DNA of 64,000 nucleotides from DASPWW01 sp963756745 (GTDB lineage Bacteria > Actinomycetota > Thermoleophilia > Solirubrobacterales > 70-9), in the NCBI GenBank assembly GCA_963756745.1, contig CAVWOU010000012.1, positions 62,001-126,000 on the forward strand, in the 5' to 3' direction. Below are positions 24,497 to 32,306 of the stretch, piece after piece. Numbering within the stretch: the first letter of the stretch is position 1; each line of letters opens with the position of its first letter. The notes under the pieces are model-generated. The model did not search any database and was not told the DNA's origin. It saw only the letters and a program-made list of their open reading frames with translations. The translations under genes and the position numbers were made by a program.

Positions 24497-25114
24497 ATGG
24501 GCGTTCCCTACGAGTTCTTCTACCGGATCGGTTTCCACCCCTGGGAGGACCTCGCAGAGCATCCCCCGTTCGCCGACAAGCTCTCGGAGTTGCTCGACCG
24601 CGAGGAGAGCGGGCGCGAGCCGCCCTACGGTCCGGCGCTCGACCTCGGATGCGGCAGCGGCGTCTGGGGGGTCCCACTGGCAACGCGCGGCTGGCAGGTC
24701 ACGAGCGTCGACATCGTCGACAAGGCCCTGGAGCGCGCCCGCGAGCGGGTGCGAGAGGCCGGTGTCGACGTGCGGGTCATGCATGCCGACGCGACGGCTC
24801 TTCAAGAGGCGGGAGTCGGCTCCGACTTCCGATTGGTGCTCGACACCGGCACCTTCCACGGGCTCGCCGATGCCCAGCGCGAGGCGATGGGTCGTGAGGT
24901 AACCGCGGTCGCCGCCGACGATGCCACCGTACTGCTCGACTGTTTTGCGCCTTCGCACCGCAGACCGTTCTGGCATGGCGCTGGTCGAAGCGATGTCGAG
25001 GCTGCGTTCCCCGGATGGAAGGTGACCGACGTCGAGGTAGCGGATACCGAGCCGGACGTCATCGCGAGGCTGCTGAGGTTCGACGAGCACTGGTACCGGC
25101 TCCGTCGGGAGTGA
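24497..25114 (+). CDS. class I SAM-dependent methyltransferase
   Basis: 205 residues. A Methyltransf_25/thiopurine-type fold: SAM motif ALDLGCGSGVWGVPLA (about 48-63), VTSVDIVDKALERARERV (acidic residue at the end of beta2), MHADATAL, and VLDTGTFHGLADAQREAM in the motif IV position. The opening VPYEFFYRIGFHPWED is typical of a small actinobacterial methyltransferase group. Substrate unknown. It sits alone after the tRNA gene and before a set of degenerate SnoaL copies. Confidence 0.8.
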   Translation: MGVPYEFFYRIGFHPWEDLAEHPPFADKLSELLDREESGREPPYGPALDLGCGSGVWGVPLATRGWQVTSVDIVDKALERARERVREAGVDVRVMHADATALQEAGVGSDFRLVLDTGTFHGLADAQREAMGREVTAVAADDATVLLDCFAPSHRRPFWHGAGRSDVEAAFPGWKVTDVEVADTEPDVIARLLRFDEHWYRLRRE

Positions 25115-25121
25115 CCCTGGG

Positions 25122-25151
25122 CTCGAAGCCGCCGGGCTGTCGGAGTAGGCG
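25122..25151 (+). pseudogene. leftover 3' end of a SnoaL-like gene
   Basis: CTCGAAGCCGCCGGGCT followed by a TAG encodes LEAAGLSE-stop. It matches the 3' end of the SnoaL gene at 25536-25561 and, like it, is followed by GGCGATGTC. It is the tail of an otherwise deleted upstream tandem copy. Confidence 0.5.
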
Positions 25152-25697
25152 ATGTCGCGGGAGAACGTGGAGATCGTTCGCCGGTTGTTCGCCGAGTTTG
25201 GTGCGACCCGCGAGGGCGTCGAGGAAGCCGCCCGCGCCGGGTTGTTTGCACCCGACGCCGAGTTCGACTTCTCGGCCCTCTACCCGGATGCGCCGATCGT
25301 TCGCGGACTCGAAGCCCGGAGCGGCCTGTTGGGTTCGTTGCCCTGGGGGCGAACCCTGAAGCTCGAGCCCGAGCGGTTCTTCGATGTCGACGACGAGCGC
25401 GTGCTGGTCTTCATCCGCGGAACGGCCGTGGGGGAGGGCAGCGGGGTTCCGGTCGAGAGGCGGACCGCACACGAGATCACGATCCGGGACGGGGTCGTCG
25501 TGCGCTTGAAGGTGTACGCGGACCGAACCGAAGCCCTCGAAGCCGCCGGGCTTGGGAGTAGGCGATGTCTCCCAGGAGAGCGTGGAGGCGGTGCGAGCCG
25601 GCTTCGAGGCGTGGAACGCGACGGGCCCGGCGGCGCTGAGGTGGTCGCCGCGGCGCTCGGCACGCGCGGCCGTCAGCCGTCCGGCCGCTCGGGATAG
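25152..25697 (+). CDS. SnoaL-like (NTF2 fold) protein, frameshifted at 3' end
   Basis: Begins MSRENVEIVRRLFAEF, the standard opening of the large SnoaL-like family in Actinobacteria. It continues LFAPDAEFDFSALYPDAPI, LKLEPERFFDVDDERVLVFI and EITIRDGVVVRLKVYADR with the family ending EALEAAGL. By comparison with the repeat at 25122, one base is missing near 25553, so the expected TAG at 25559-25561 is bypassed. The frame runs on in low-quality arginine/glycine sequence to 25697, overlapping pyrE by 25 bp on the opposite strand. Native length is therefore about 136 residues. Ligand or activity unknown. Confidence 0.65.
   Translation: MSRENVEIVRRLFAEFGATREGVEEAARAGLFAPDAEFDFSALYPDAPIVRGLEARSGLLGSLPWGRTLKLEPERFFDVDDERVLVFIRGTAVGEGSGVPVERRTAHEITIRDGVVVRLKVYADRTEALEAAGLGSRRCLPGERGGGASRLRGVERDGPGGAEVVAAALGTRGRQPSGRSG
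25566..25640 (+). pseudogene. truncated 5' end of another SnoaL-like copy
   Basis: Starting next to ATGTC at 25565 the sequence reads SQESVEAVRAGFEAWNATGP, an unmistakable SnoaL N terminus. Coding similarity ends after about 25 residues, where the 3' end of pyrE begins on the other strand. The start codon is also out of frame. Together with 25122-25151 this shows a collapsed tandem array. Confidence 0.5.
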
Positions 25698-26233
25698 ACC
25701 TCATCGATCGTGGCCAGCGAGCGGAGCGGCGTTCCGCTTGCCGCCTCGATCGCCTCGCCCCCACCGGCGAGCCGGTCGACGACGCACAGCACGCCTGCGA
25801 TCTCATGGCCCTCGTCCCGAATCCGCTCGATCGCCCGCACGGTCGACCCGCCCGTGGTCACCACGTCCTCGACGACGAGGCACGCCGTGCCCGGCTCCAG
25901 CTCGGGACCCTCGAGCCAGCGCTGCAGGCCATGGGCCTTGCGCTCCTTGCGGACGAAGAACCCGACGAGGTCGTCGCCGCCCGGAACCGCGAGGGCCGCG
26001 CACGCGATTGGGTCCGCCCCGATCGACATCCCGCCCACGGCGCCCGCTCCGACCGCGGCCGCCGCTCCCGCGACGAGCTCCCCGGCGGCCCGAAAGCCAC
26101 GCGGCCGCAGCAGGGCTCGCTTGGCGTCCACGTAGTAGGGCGCCGTCTGCCCGCTGGTCAGCGTCACCTCGCCGATCACGAGCGCGTGCGCCCGCAGCTC
26201 CTCGATCAGCACGTCTCTCGCCGAGGCACTCAC
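25673..26233 (-). CDS. pyrE: orotate phosphoribosyltransferase
   Basis: 186 residues from GTG 26233, overlapping the stop of the upstream membrane-protein gene. It makes OMP from orotate and PRPP in pyrimidine synthesis. Seen: the N-terminal LTSGQTAPYYVDAKRALL (substrate loop, OPRTase hallmark 'f.LsSG..s.yYvD.k'), GMSIGADPIACAAL, FFVRKERKAHG, and the PRPP-binding loop VVEDVVTTGGSTVRAIERI (about 117-135). The longer open frame to 26422 is not supported by family similarity. Confidence 0.88.
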   Translation of the reverse strand: MSASARDVLIEELRAHALVIGEVTLTSGQTAPYYVDAKRALLRPRGFRAAGELVAGAAAAVGAGAVGGMSIGADPIACAALAVPGGDDLVGFFVRKERKAHGLQRWLEGPELEPGTACLVVEDVVTTGGSTVRAIERIRDEGHEIAGVLCVVDRLAGGGEAIEAASGTPLRSLATIDEVYPERPDG

Positions 26234-26625
26234 CGGCGGCCGCTTGCCTCGGCCCGAGCCGCGAGCGCGGCGAGCAGCAGCAGCGTCAGCCCCGTGACCA
26301 GGATCGCTGCGAAATCCACCGGGCCGGCCCAGTCGGGATCCGACTGGCCGATGTCGACGAGGTGGTTGACGCTGTGGGCGAGATACCAAACCGCCGACAC
26401 GAGCAGGACCGGGAACCGCCACGACGGACGGCCGACCGCGACCAGGAGCCCTACGCCGATCGCGAACGGGAACGCCGCGTTGTCGCGAATGTAATGGTCG
26501 TTTTGGCTACCGAACCCGCCGATCGAGTCGAAGAACGACTCCGGTGATACGACCATCCAACCCGCGAGCGCGAGTTGCGAGATCCCGAACGCGACCAGAA
26601 TCGCGCGGAAGCTCGGCTCGGTCAC
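26230..26625 (-). CDS. four-helix integral membrane protein
   Basis: 131 residues, GTG start. Four hydrophobic segments (AILVAFGISQLALAGWMVV, AAFPFAIGVGLLVAVG, FPVLLVSAVWYLAHSVNHL, FAAILVTGLTLLLLAALAA). A conserved-looking WYLAHSVNHLVDIG stretch resembles small DUF4345/DoxX-like membrane proteins, but I cannot assign a family. It overlaps pyrE by 4 bp and follows the L,D-transpeptidase gene by 1 bp, so all three are probably one transcript. Confidence 0.65.
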   Translation of the reverse strand: MTEPSFRAILVAFGISQLALAGWMVVSPESFFDSIGGFGSQNDHYIRDNAAFPFAIGVGLLVAVGRPSWRFPVLLVSAVWYLAHSVNHLVDIGQSDPDWAGPVDFAAILVTGLTLLLLAALAARAEASGRR

Positions 26626-26626
26626 C

Positions 26627-27634
26627 TCAGTAGGTGTAGATCGACATCCCGAGGCTCACCCAGTTGTAGATGCTGCGGGCGTCGGGGATCGGCGTGCGCA
26701 CGCAGCCGTGACTCGCCGGGTAGGTGGGGGGAACGCTCGGATATCCATGGATCGCATAGCCGCCGTGGAAGTAGACGGAGTAGTACATCCCGACGGCGTT
26801 GAATCCCGGCTGGCGGCGGTAGAAGCGGAAGTGGCCGCGGACCGTGGGCGTGGACGCCTTACCCGTCGACACGTGATAGGTCCGCTGCGCCCTGCCGTTG
26901 TCGGCCAGGACCATCACCTGACGGCCGATCGACACCTCGACGTGCCTGCCGGCGCCCGGGTGCTTGAGCTTGTAGGCGCCACGTCCGTCGGCCAGCGTCT
27001 TGAAGATCCCTGACGTGGCGCGCGTGGTCTTCGCCATCCCGTGCACCTTGCGGTACGCGAGCACCGCCCGCCCCGTGCGGCCTGTGAACCGGCGGCCGTT
27101 GGACGGGACGTACCCCTGCTTGTCGAGCAGGCGGTTGAAGATCTTCACGTCCTTGCCCCTCGATCCCTTGTGAAGGCCGGGGTAGGAGATCTTGAACTTG
27201 CCGCTGCGGGCGGTCGCGCCGCCTCCGGCGAGTTGCGCGACCGCTTCGTAGTGTCCGGGCGCGACGAGCACCGGGCCGCGGAACTCGAAGTGTCCCGCGT
27301 CGCCCTCGCCGCGGGTCACGCTCACGATCTTCTGCTTCACGGTGCGGTCACCGCGCAGGAGAGTCACCGCGATTTGCTGGCCGGGCTGCCACGGCCGCAG
27401 GGTTCCGAGCAGCCTGGCGTGCTTGCCGACCCGCACCTTGTCGTTCTTCGCGCCGCGGAGCTTCAGATCGAGCGAGGTGTTTTGCCCCGGTGCCTGGGGA
27501 CCCTGCGGCGCGGTGGGCGGACCGGGGGCGGGGTCGGGCGGCTTCGGGACCTTGTCGCCCGCGAGGGCCGATGCCGGTACGAGCAGCACTATTCCCGCAA
27601 CGGCGACGGCGATGAGACGTCCCTCCCGGATCAT
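26627..27634 (-). CDS. L,D-transpeptidase with peptidoglycan-binding domain
   Basis: 335 residues from ATG 27634. A signal peptide (LIAVAVAGIVLLVPASALAG) and proline-rich linker, then a beta-rich domain (about 55-145), a PG_binding_1-like helical module (LHKGSRGKDVKIFNRLLDKQ, about 153-172) and the YkuD catalytic domain at the C terminus. The latter has IHGYPSVPPTYPASHGCVR (in part), with the nucleophile Cys in SHGCVRT and the conserved upstream His in YAIHGY. Forms 3-3 peptidoglycan cross-links outside the membrane. The open frame extends far upstream, but the signal peptide fixes this start. Confidence 0.9.
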   Translation of the reverse strand: MIREGRLIAVAVAGIVLLVPASALAGDKVPKPPDPAPGPPTAPQGPQAPGQNTSLDLKLRGAKNDKVRVGKHARLLGTLRPWQPGQQIAVTLLRGDRTVKQKIVSVTRGEGDAGHFEFRGPVLVAPGHYEAVAQLAGGGATARSGKFKISYPGLHKGSRGKDVKIFNRLLDKQGYVPSNGRRFTGRTGRAVLAYRKVHGMAKTTRATSGIFKTLADGRGAYKLKHPGAGRHVEVSIGRQVMVLADNGRAQRTYHVSTGKASTPTVRGHFRFYRRQPGFNAVGMYYSVYFHGGYAIHGYPSVPPTYPASHGCVRTPIPDARSIYNWVSLGMSIYTY

Positions 27635-27681
27635 GGCCGCGGGAATTCTATTCCAACCATCCGTCGTGTCCGGCGCCAGAG

Positions 27682-28506
27682 CTACGCCACAAGGCGGCTG
27701 CGAAGCGCGCGCACGGGCACGTAGAACAGCACGGCGCTGACCACCACCAGCCACGCGGTGTGTGCGGCGATCTCGAGTGCGTCGGGGCCGGTGGCGAGCC
27801 CGCGGGTGATCTCGACCATGTGGAAGAGCGGCGTGAACCACGCCACGACCTCGACCCATCCGGGCAGGCGCTCGAACGGGAAGAAGATCCCCGAGAACAG
27901 GAACATCGGCGTGATGAACAGCGTGAAGAAGTAGCTGTATAGGTCGATCTTCGGGATCAGCGACGTGAACGTGTAGCCGACGACCGAGAAGCACAGCCCG
28001 CCGAGCAGGACGAAGAACGGGATCAGGATTGCCCACGGCGAGCTGACCAGCCCGAACAGCGTGACGACGACCAGGAAGCTGGTTCCGTACACCGCCGCGC
28101 GCGACGCGCTCCACGCGAGGTCGCCCGCGACCAGGTCCTGGACCTCGACCGGGGTCGCGAGCACGGCGTCGTAGAGCCGCGTCTCGTTCATCCGCAGGTA
28201 CACGTTGTAGGTCGTCTCGAACGCCGCGGACCACATCGCGGCGGAGGCGATCAGCCCGGGAGCGATGAAGTCCTCGTACGGAACGCCGTTGATCCGCGCG
28301 ACGTAAGTGCCGAGCCCGAAGCCGAGCGCGACGAGGTAGAAGAGCGGGTCGATGAACTGCGGCAGCAGGACCCCTTTCCACAGCTTCGAGAACACGCGCG
28401 CGTTGCGCATCCACACCGCGGCCGCGAGGCGCGGCGAGGGAATCAGGTCGCGGAGGGCCACGGGCCGGCCGAGGCCCGCGTAAGCACCCTCCTGCATCGC
28501 ACTCAC
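27682..28506 (-). CDS. ABC-2 type transporter permease (NodJ/DrrB-like)
   Basis: 274 residues. Six membrane helices in the ABC-2 membrane pattern: FIDPLFYLVALGFGLGTYVA, YEDFIAPGLIASAAMWSAAFE, LATPVEVQDLVAGDL, IPFFVLLGGLCFSVVGYTF and LFITPMFLFSGIFFPFERLP with the characteristic 'FSGiFFP' exit motif. Exports a lipid, drug or polysaccharide-type substrate of unknown identity. The start at 28506 overlaps the ATPase stop by 4 bp, so the pair forms one exporter. Confidence 0.85.
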   Translation of the reverse strand: MSAMQEGAYAGLGRPVALRDLIPSPRLAAAVWMRNARVFSKLWKGVLLPQFIDPLFYLVALGFGLGTYVARINGVPYEDFIAPGLIASAAMWSAAFETTYNVYLRMNETRLYDAVLATPVEVQDLVAGDLAWSASRAAVYGTSFLVVVTLFGLVSSPWAILIPFFVLLGGLCFSVVGYTFTSLIPKIDLYSYFFTLFITPMFLFSGIFFPFERLPGWVEVVAWFTPLFHMVEITRGLATGPDALEIAAHTAWLVVVSAVLFYVPVRALRSRLVA

Positions 28507-29447
28507 TCTCTGAGGCTCCTTCCGGTGAGCCGCAGGAAGACGTCCTCGAGGGTCGCCTGGCGAACGAGCGCCGAGTCGTGGGGATACTGGTTGTGGTCGA
28601 TCTCGGCCAGGAGCGCCTCGGCGTCCGACGTATACAGCATCAAGAGGTCCTCGGAGAGATCGTGCCCTTCGACGCGGCCGTCGAGGGCGGCCAACAGCCC
28701 CTCTGCATCGCAGTCCTCCGCGAGCCGCAGCTCGAGCACCTCGCGGCCGACGTGCTCCAGAACGAGCTCACCTGGCTCGCCCTCGGTGACGATCTTCCCG
28801 TGGTCCATGATCACGAGGCGATCGCACATCCGCGCCGCTTCCTCCATGTAGTGGGTCGTGATCAGCAGGGTCACGCCGCGGCGCTTGAGGCGGTCGAGCT
28901 CCCGCCAAACCGCGAGCCGCGCCTGCGGGTCGAGGCCCGTCGTCGGCTCGTCGAGCACGACCAGCTCGGGCTCGTTGATCAGCGCCCGGGCGACGAGCAG
29001 GCGCCGCTTCATCCCGCCCGAGAGCGCCCACACGCGATCCCGGTCGCGCTCGTCGAGCAGCGAGAACTCGAGCAGCTCGTCGGCCCGTCGCGTCGCGACG
29101 GCGGGGTCGATCCCGAAGTAGCGAGCGTGGTAGAGCAGGTTCTCGCGCACCGTCAGCTCGCCGTCGAGGTTCGTCTCCTGGGGCACGACGCCGAGTCGCT
29201 GCTTGACGGCGCGTCGCTCCCGCGCAGCGTCCATGCCGAGCACCGCGAGCTCGCCGCCGTCGATCGCGCCGAGCCCGTAGATCATCTTCATCGTCGACGT
29301 CTTGCCCGCTCCGTTCGGGCCCAGGAAGCCGAAGCAGATCCCCTGCTCGACGACGAAGTCGATCCCGTCGACGGCGACGCGACCGTCGTAGCTCTTGCGC
29401 AGGCCGGAGGCGACGACCGCGGGCGTGGGCTCGGATTCGGCGGTCAC
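28503..29447 (-). CDS. ABC transporter ATP-binding protein (NodI/DrrA-like)
   Basis: 314 residues from GTG 29447. Walker A GFLGPNGAGKTSTM, Q-loop VPQETNLDGELTVRENL, signature LSGGMKRRLLVARAL, Walker B LVVLDEPTTGLDPQARLAV and switch His LITTHYMEEA. The C-terminal 90 residues form the DrrA-type regulatory extension (EHVGREVLELRLAED...). It pairs with the permease downstream (4-bp overlap). Its own start overlaps the CPBP protease stop, making a four- or five-gene minus-strand unit. Confidence 0.88.
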   Translation of the reverse strand: MTAESEPTPAVVASGLRKSYDGRVAVDGIDFVVEQGICFGFLGPNGAGKTSTMKMIYGLGAIDGGELAVLGMDAARERRAVKQRLGVVPQETNLDGELTVRENLLYHARYFGIDPAVATRRADELLEFSLLDERDRDRVWALSGGMKRRLLVARALINEPELVVLDEPTTGLDPQARLAVWRELDRLKRRGVTLLITTHYMEEAARMCDRLVIMDHGKIVTEGEPGELVLEHVGREVLELRLAEDCDAEGLLAALDGRVEGHDLSEDLLMLYTSDAEALLAEIDHNQYPHDSALVRQATLEDVFLRLTGRSLRE

Positions 29448-30075
29448 GTCGAAGTCAGGACCGCGAACGCGACCGCGTTGTTGACGACGTGCAGCATGAT
29501 CGGCAGCCACAGCGATCCCGTGCGCTCGTAGAGCCACGCGAGCAGGATGCCGAGCACGGCGAGCTGTGGGACCACGGCGAGGCTGTCGGGGCCGGTGTAG
29601 TGGAGCAGGCCGAAGATCAGCCCCGAGATTCCGGCTGCGGCCCACACCGGCAAGCTGCGGCGCAAGCCCCCGTACATGAACCCGCGGAAGAAGACCTCCT
29701 CGGAGAACGGCGCGACGCCCACGATCAGCACTCCGGCCACCACTGCCGCGACGCCGCCCTCGTCGACGCCGAGGTCGCGGGTGACGTCCTCCTGCTCGGG
29801 ACTGAAGAGCGGAGCGTAGATCGCCGCGAAAACGATGTATGCGAGGTAGGCGAGCGCCGCGATGCCGAGCGCGGAGGGGGCAAAGCCACGCAGGCCGAGC
29901 CGCGCCGGTGCCACGACGGGCGAATCCCGAAGTGACGCGAACCCGAACGCTACGCCGACGAGGTTGAGCGCCACCAGGCCCTGGATGGCCAGCAACCCGC
30001 CGCCGCTGTCAGGGTCCGGGTCGAAGATCGTGACAATCGCGCTCTCGGCGATGATAGGCCGATGATCGCCAGCAC
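29444..30075 (-). CDS. CPBP family intramembrane metalloprotease, frameshift near N terminus
   Basis: CAAX-protease/bacteriocin-processing (Abi) fold. The core is intact: EEVFFRGFMYGGLRRSLP (motif EExxxR), GLIFGLLHYTG (FxxxH) and LHVVNNAVAF (HxxxN), with several membrane helices. Substrate unknown. Near 30056 the reading frame breaks: upstream, WRPIHIVWAVLAIIGL in another frame is clearly the missing first helix and joins as AIIGLIIAESAIV if one base is restored. GTG 30075 is the nearest start in that frame, but similarity continues to about 30120 without a start codon. As written, the frame is open from here through the RDD gene. Confidence 0.7.
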
Positions 30076-30197
30076 CGCCCAGACGATGTGGATCGGCCGC
30101 CAGGTCGCGGTGGGAATTCCGACTGAATTCGCCCACGGGTTGGACCTCTTGGCGCCGGCGATCTGCTCCGCCTCGCTCGCTCGCGGCCGAAGACCAC

Positions 30198-30224
30198 CGG
30201 CAAGTTCGCTCGACGAACTTGCCG
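30198..30224. repeat. palindromic repeat, copy 3 (between RDD and CPBP genes)
   Basis: CGGCAAGTTCG and CGAACTTGCCG: perfect 11-bp arms around CTCGA. Read on the minus strand it continues GTGGTC, as does copy 1 on the plus strand. The flanks are rich in CGAGCGAGC-like sequence, giving arginine/serine-rich translations in all frames, so the 30120-30300 stretch looks like inserted repeat sequence rather than protein-coding sequence. Confidence 0.6.
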
Positions 30225-30230
30225 CGTCGT

Positions 30231-30784
30231 TCAGTCGCTCGCATCGCTCGCCGCGTCCGCGATCGCGGGGTTGGTGCAGGACCTGCGGGATTGCTGGTTA
30301 CGTGGTGGCCCGGGTTCGTCGGTGCGGGGAGGGGGCGCGCCGGGACCGGGCGGCGCGGTGGTGGCTTGTCGCGGACGACGATCGAATGGGCGAAGCGGTC
30401 GCCGAGGCGCTGGTGGCGCTCCGAGTTCCCGATCATGATCGGGCCGATCCCGAACACGTCGATCAGGCGCATGATGTTGCGCACCGTGGCCGGGCCGAAG
30501 CGCAGCCGCTCGCCATCCTCGGTCGTCACGTGGATGCTGACGATCGCCTTTCCGAGCGTCTTGCCGAACTTCCACTCGGCGAACCAGAAGTAGTTGAAGG
30601 CGAACGAGAACAGAACCAGGAAGAGCACGCCGACAGGCACAGGCGCGTCCTCGGAGGCGTCCGCGGGGAGCCAGGCCGCGGTCTGTCCCACGAGCACGAT
30701 GCACGCGATGCTGTCGATGAGGAACGCGAGGGTGCGCTGGCCTAAGCCCGCGTAGGACACCTCTTGAGCGACGGCGTTCGTCAT
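30231..30784 (-). CDS. RDD family membrane protein
   Basis: From ATG 30784: SYAGLGQRTLAFLIDSIAC with the Arg-Asp pattern of RDD proteins, three membrane helices (LAFLIDSIACIVLVGQT, VGVLFLVLFSFAFNYFWF and the IMRLIDVFGIGPIMI segment), FGKTLGKAIVSIHV, and RLGDRFAHSIVVRDK, the usual RDD ending. Function unknown; some members are Na+/H+ or Li+ antiporters. After SIVVRDK comes a proline-rich tail with no stop in frame. In a neighbouring frame NPAIADAASDASD ends at a TGA at 30231, which I take as the likely native end after a small frame error, so the 3' boundary is uncertain. It overlaps the HAD gene by 4 bp. Confidence 0.7.
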
Positions 30785-31437
30785 CGCTCCAGATGGTCGT
30801 CTATCTCGTCGAGCGAGGCGATCGTCGCTTGCTCACCGCGGCCGGCGCCACCGTTGCGCTCGAGGAGCAGCGCGCGGATCCCGGCGGCGCGTGCCCCCTC
30901 GACGTCCTCGGCGGCGGTGTCGCCGACGTGCACGGTTTCGCCGGCGGTGGCGCCCGCGAGCTCGAGCGCCCTGACGAAGATCGCCGGGTCCGGCTTGCGG
31001 GCGCCTGCCGCCGCCGAGGTCACCACGGCGTCGAGGGCGCCCCCGAGCCCGGAGCGCCCGAGGACCTCGGGCAGCGAGCAGTCCCAGTTCGAGACGCAGA
31101 CCAGCGTCAGGCCCAGTTCCCTCAGGCGCGCGAGCGCGGGCGCGGCGTCGTTGAAGGCCCGGAAGCGGATCGCCGCCATCAGGGTCTCGACGTCGACGGT
31201 GCGACCGAGCTCGCGCGACAGGACGTCGGCGCAGCGCTGTCGCAGATCGGCCAGCGAGTCCGCGTCGCGCCCCTCGTCGCTGTGGGCGCGGTAGTAGCGC
31301 ATCTCCGCGCGCACCGCCGCCTCGAGCCGGTCCGGCGGAACTCCGTCTCCGAGCGCATCGGCGAGGTGCACCCATGGTGGCTCGAGCTCGACCAGGGTGC
31401 CGAGCGCGTCGAGCAGGATCGCGCGCGTTCGCGTCAT
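30781..31437 (-). CDS. HAD superfamily hydrolase
   Basis: 218 residues. The four HAD motifs are visible: motif I in AILLDALGTLVEL (the usual DxDGT is here DALGT: the nucleophile Asp is kept and the second Asp is replaced by Leu), motif II LVCVSNWD, motif III Lys in GARKPDPAIF, and motif IV HVGDTAAEDVEGARAAG. A helical cap lies between motifs I and II. Likely a small-molecule phosphatase or a haloacid-dehalogenase-like enzyme; loss of the second Asp is common in dehalogenase-type members. It overlaps the RDD gene by 4 bp. Confidence 0.85.
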   Translation of the reverse strand: MTRTRAILLDALGTLVELEPPWVHLADALGDGVPPDRLEAAVRAEMRYYRAHSDEGRDADSLADLRQRCADVLSRELGRTVDVETLMAAIRFRAFNDAAPALARLRELGLTLVCVSNWDCSLPEVLGRSGLGGALDAVVTSAAAGARKPDPAIFVRALELAGATAGETVHVGDTAAEDVEGARAAGIRALLLERNGGAGRGEQATIASLDEIDDHLER

Positions 31438-31472
31438 CGAACCATTGTCGAGGAACGCCCCTACCGGGTACC

Positions 31473-32270
31473 GTGCCCGGCGTGGAGTCGAGCTTCTGGG
31501 ACGAGAACGGCGCCGAGATCTCGGCTGCGATCACGCTCGTCGTGACCATCGCTGTGGCATTCGTCGTCGATCGACTCGTTCTCGCGCGCGCGAAGCACGT
31601 CGCGGAGCGCTTCGCCGAGAACGGTGTCTCGCGCGCCACCCAGACGCGCCTCCAGGTCGTGCGCCGGCTCGTGTTCGTGATCATCCTCGCGATCGGGATC
31701 GCGTTGGCGCTGAGCCAGTTCGGCTCGATCAGGCGGCTGGCGACTGGGATCCTCGCTTCCAGCGCGCTGCTCGGCCTCGTCGTGGGGTTCGCTGCCCGCC
31801 AGACGATCGCCAACTTCGTCGCCGGGATCCTTGTCGCGATCACGCAGCCGCTCAGGATTGGCGATCGCGTCACGTTCGACGAGGAGACGGGTCGGGTGGA
31901 CGACGTGACGCTCACCTTCACCTACATCGACACCGGCGACGGGCGGCTGATGGTGGTGCCGAACGAGCGGATCGTCACCGGCGTGCTGTTCAACCATTCG
32001 ACCGGCGACCAGGCGGCGCCGATCACGGCGTCGGTGTGGTTACCGCCCGATGCCGATGTCGCCGCGGCCCGCCGGGCGCTCGAGGCCGCGGGGGTCACGA
32101 CGATGGAGGTCGCGGAGACGTCCCCCGAGGGGATCCGCCTCGACGTCGGGACGGGGCGGGAGGCGGGCCGGACGCGGACCGGCGACGAGGAGGCCGCGCT
32201 CCGCGAGCACGCGCTGAAGACGTTGGGTGAGGCAGGGCTGATGGAGCGCCTGCCGACCGACTCGAGTTAG
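31473..32270 (+). CDS. MscS family mechanosensitive channel
   Basis: About 265 residues from GTG 31473 (GTG 31482 is equally possible; neither has a clear ribosome-binding site). Three helices, with the pore-lining TM3 and following beta domain conserved: SSALLGLVVGFAARQTIANF, VAGILVAITQPLRIGDRVTF, then YIDTGDGRLMVVPNERIVTG. This matches MscS with a truncated C-terminal cage. It releases solutes on hypo-osmotic shock and may relate to the trehalose genes downstream. It is divergent from the HAD gene. Confidence 0.88.
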   Translation: MPGVESSFWDENGAEISAAITLVVTIAVAFVVDRLVLARAKHVAERFAENGVSRATQTRLQVVRRLVFVIILAIGIALALSQFGSIRRLATGILASSALLGLVVGFAARQTIANFVAGILVAITQPLRIGDRVTFDEETGRVDDVTLTFTYIDTGDGRLMVVPNERIVTGVLFNHSTGDQAAPITASVWLPPDADVAAARRALEAAGVTTMEVAETSPEGIRLDVGTGREAGRTRTGDEEAALREHALKTLGEAGLMERLPTDSS

Positions 32271-32306
32271 CGTTCCTTTAGACCGGCCTGGCTACTCTTT
32301 TTCGGC

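Noticed and set aside
26635..28414. 595-residue version of the L,D-transpeptidase gene
   Set aside because: The extra N-terminal part is antisense-like Arg-rich sequence over the ABC permease; the signal peptide at 27634 marks the start.
29444..30784. a genuine 446-residue RDD-CPBP fusion protein
   Set aside because: The junction is repeat-like sequence and the true CPBP first helix is in another frame, so two separate genes disturbed by indels are more likely.
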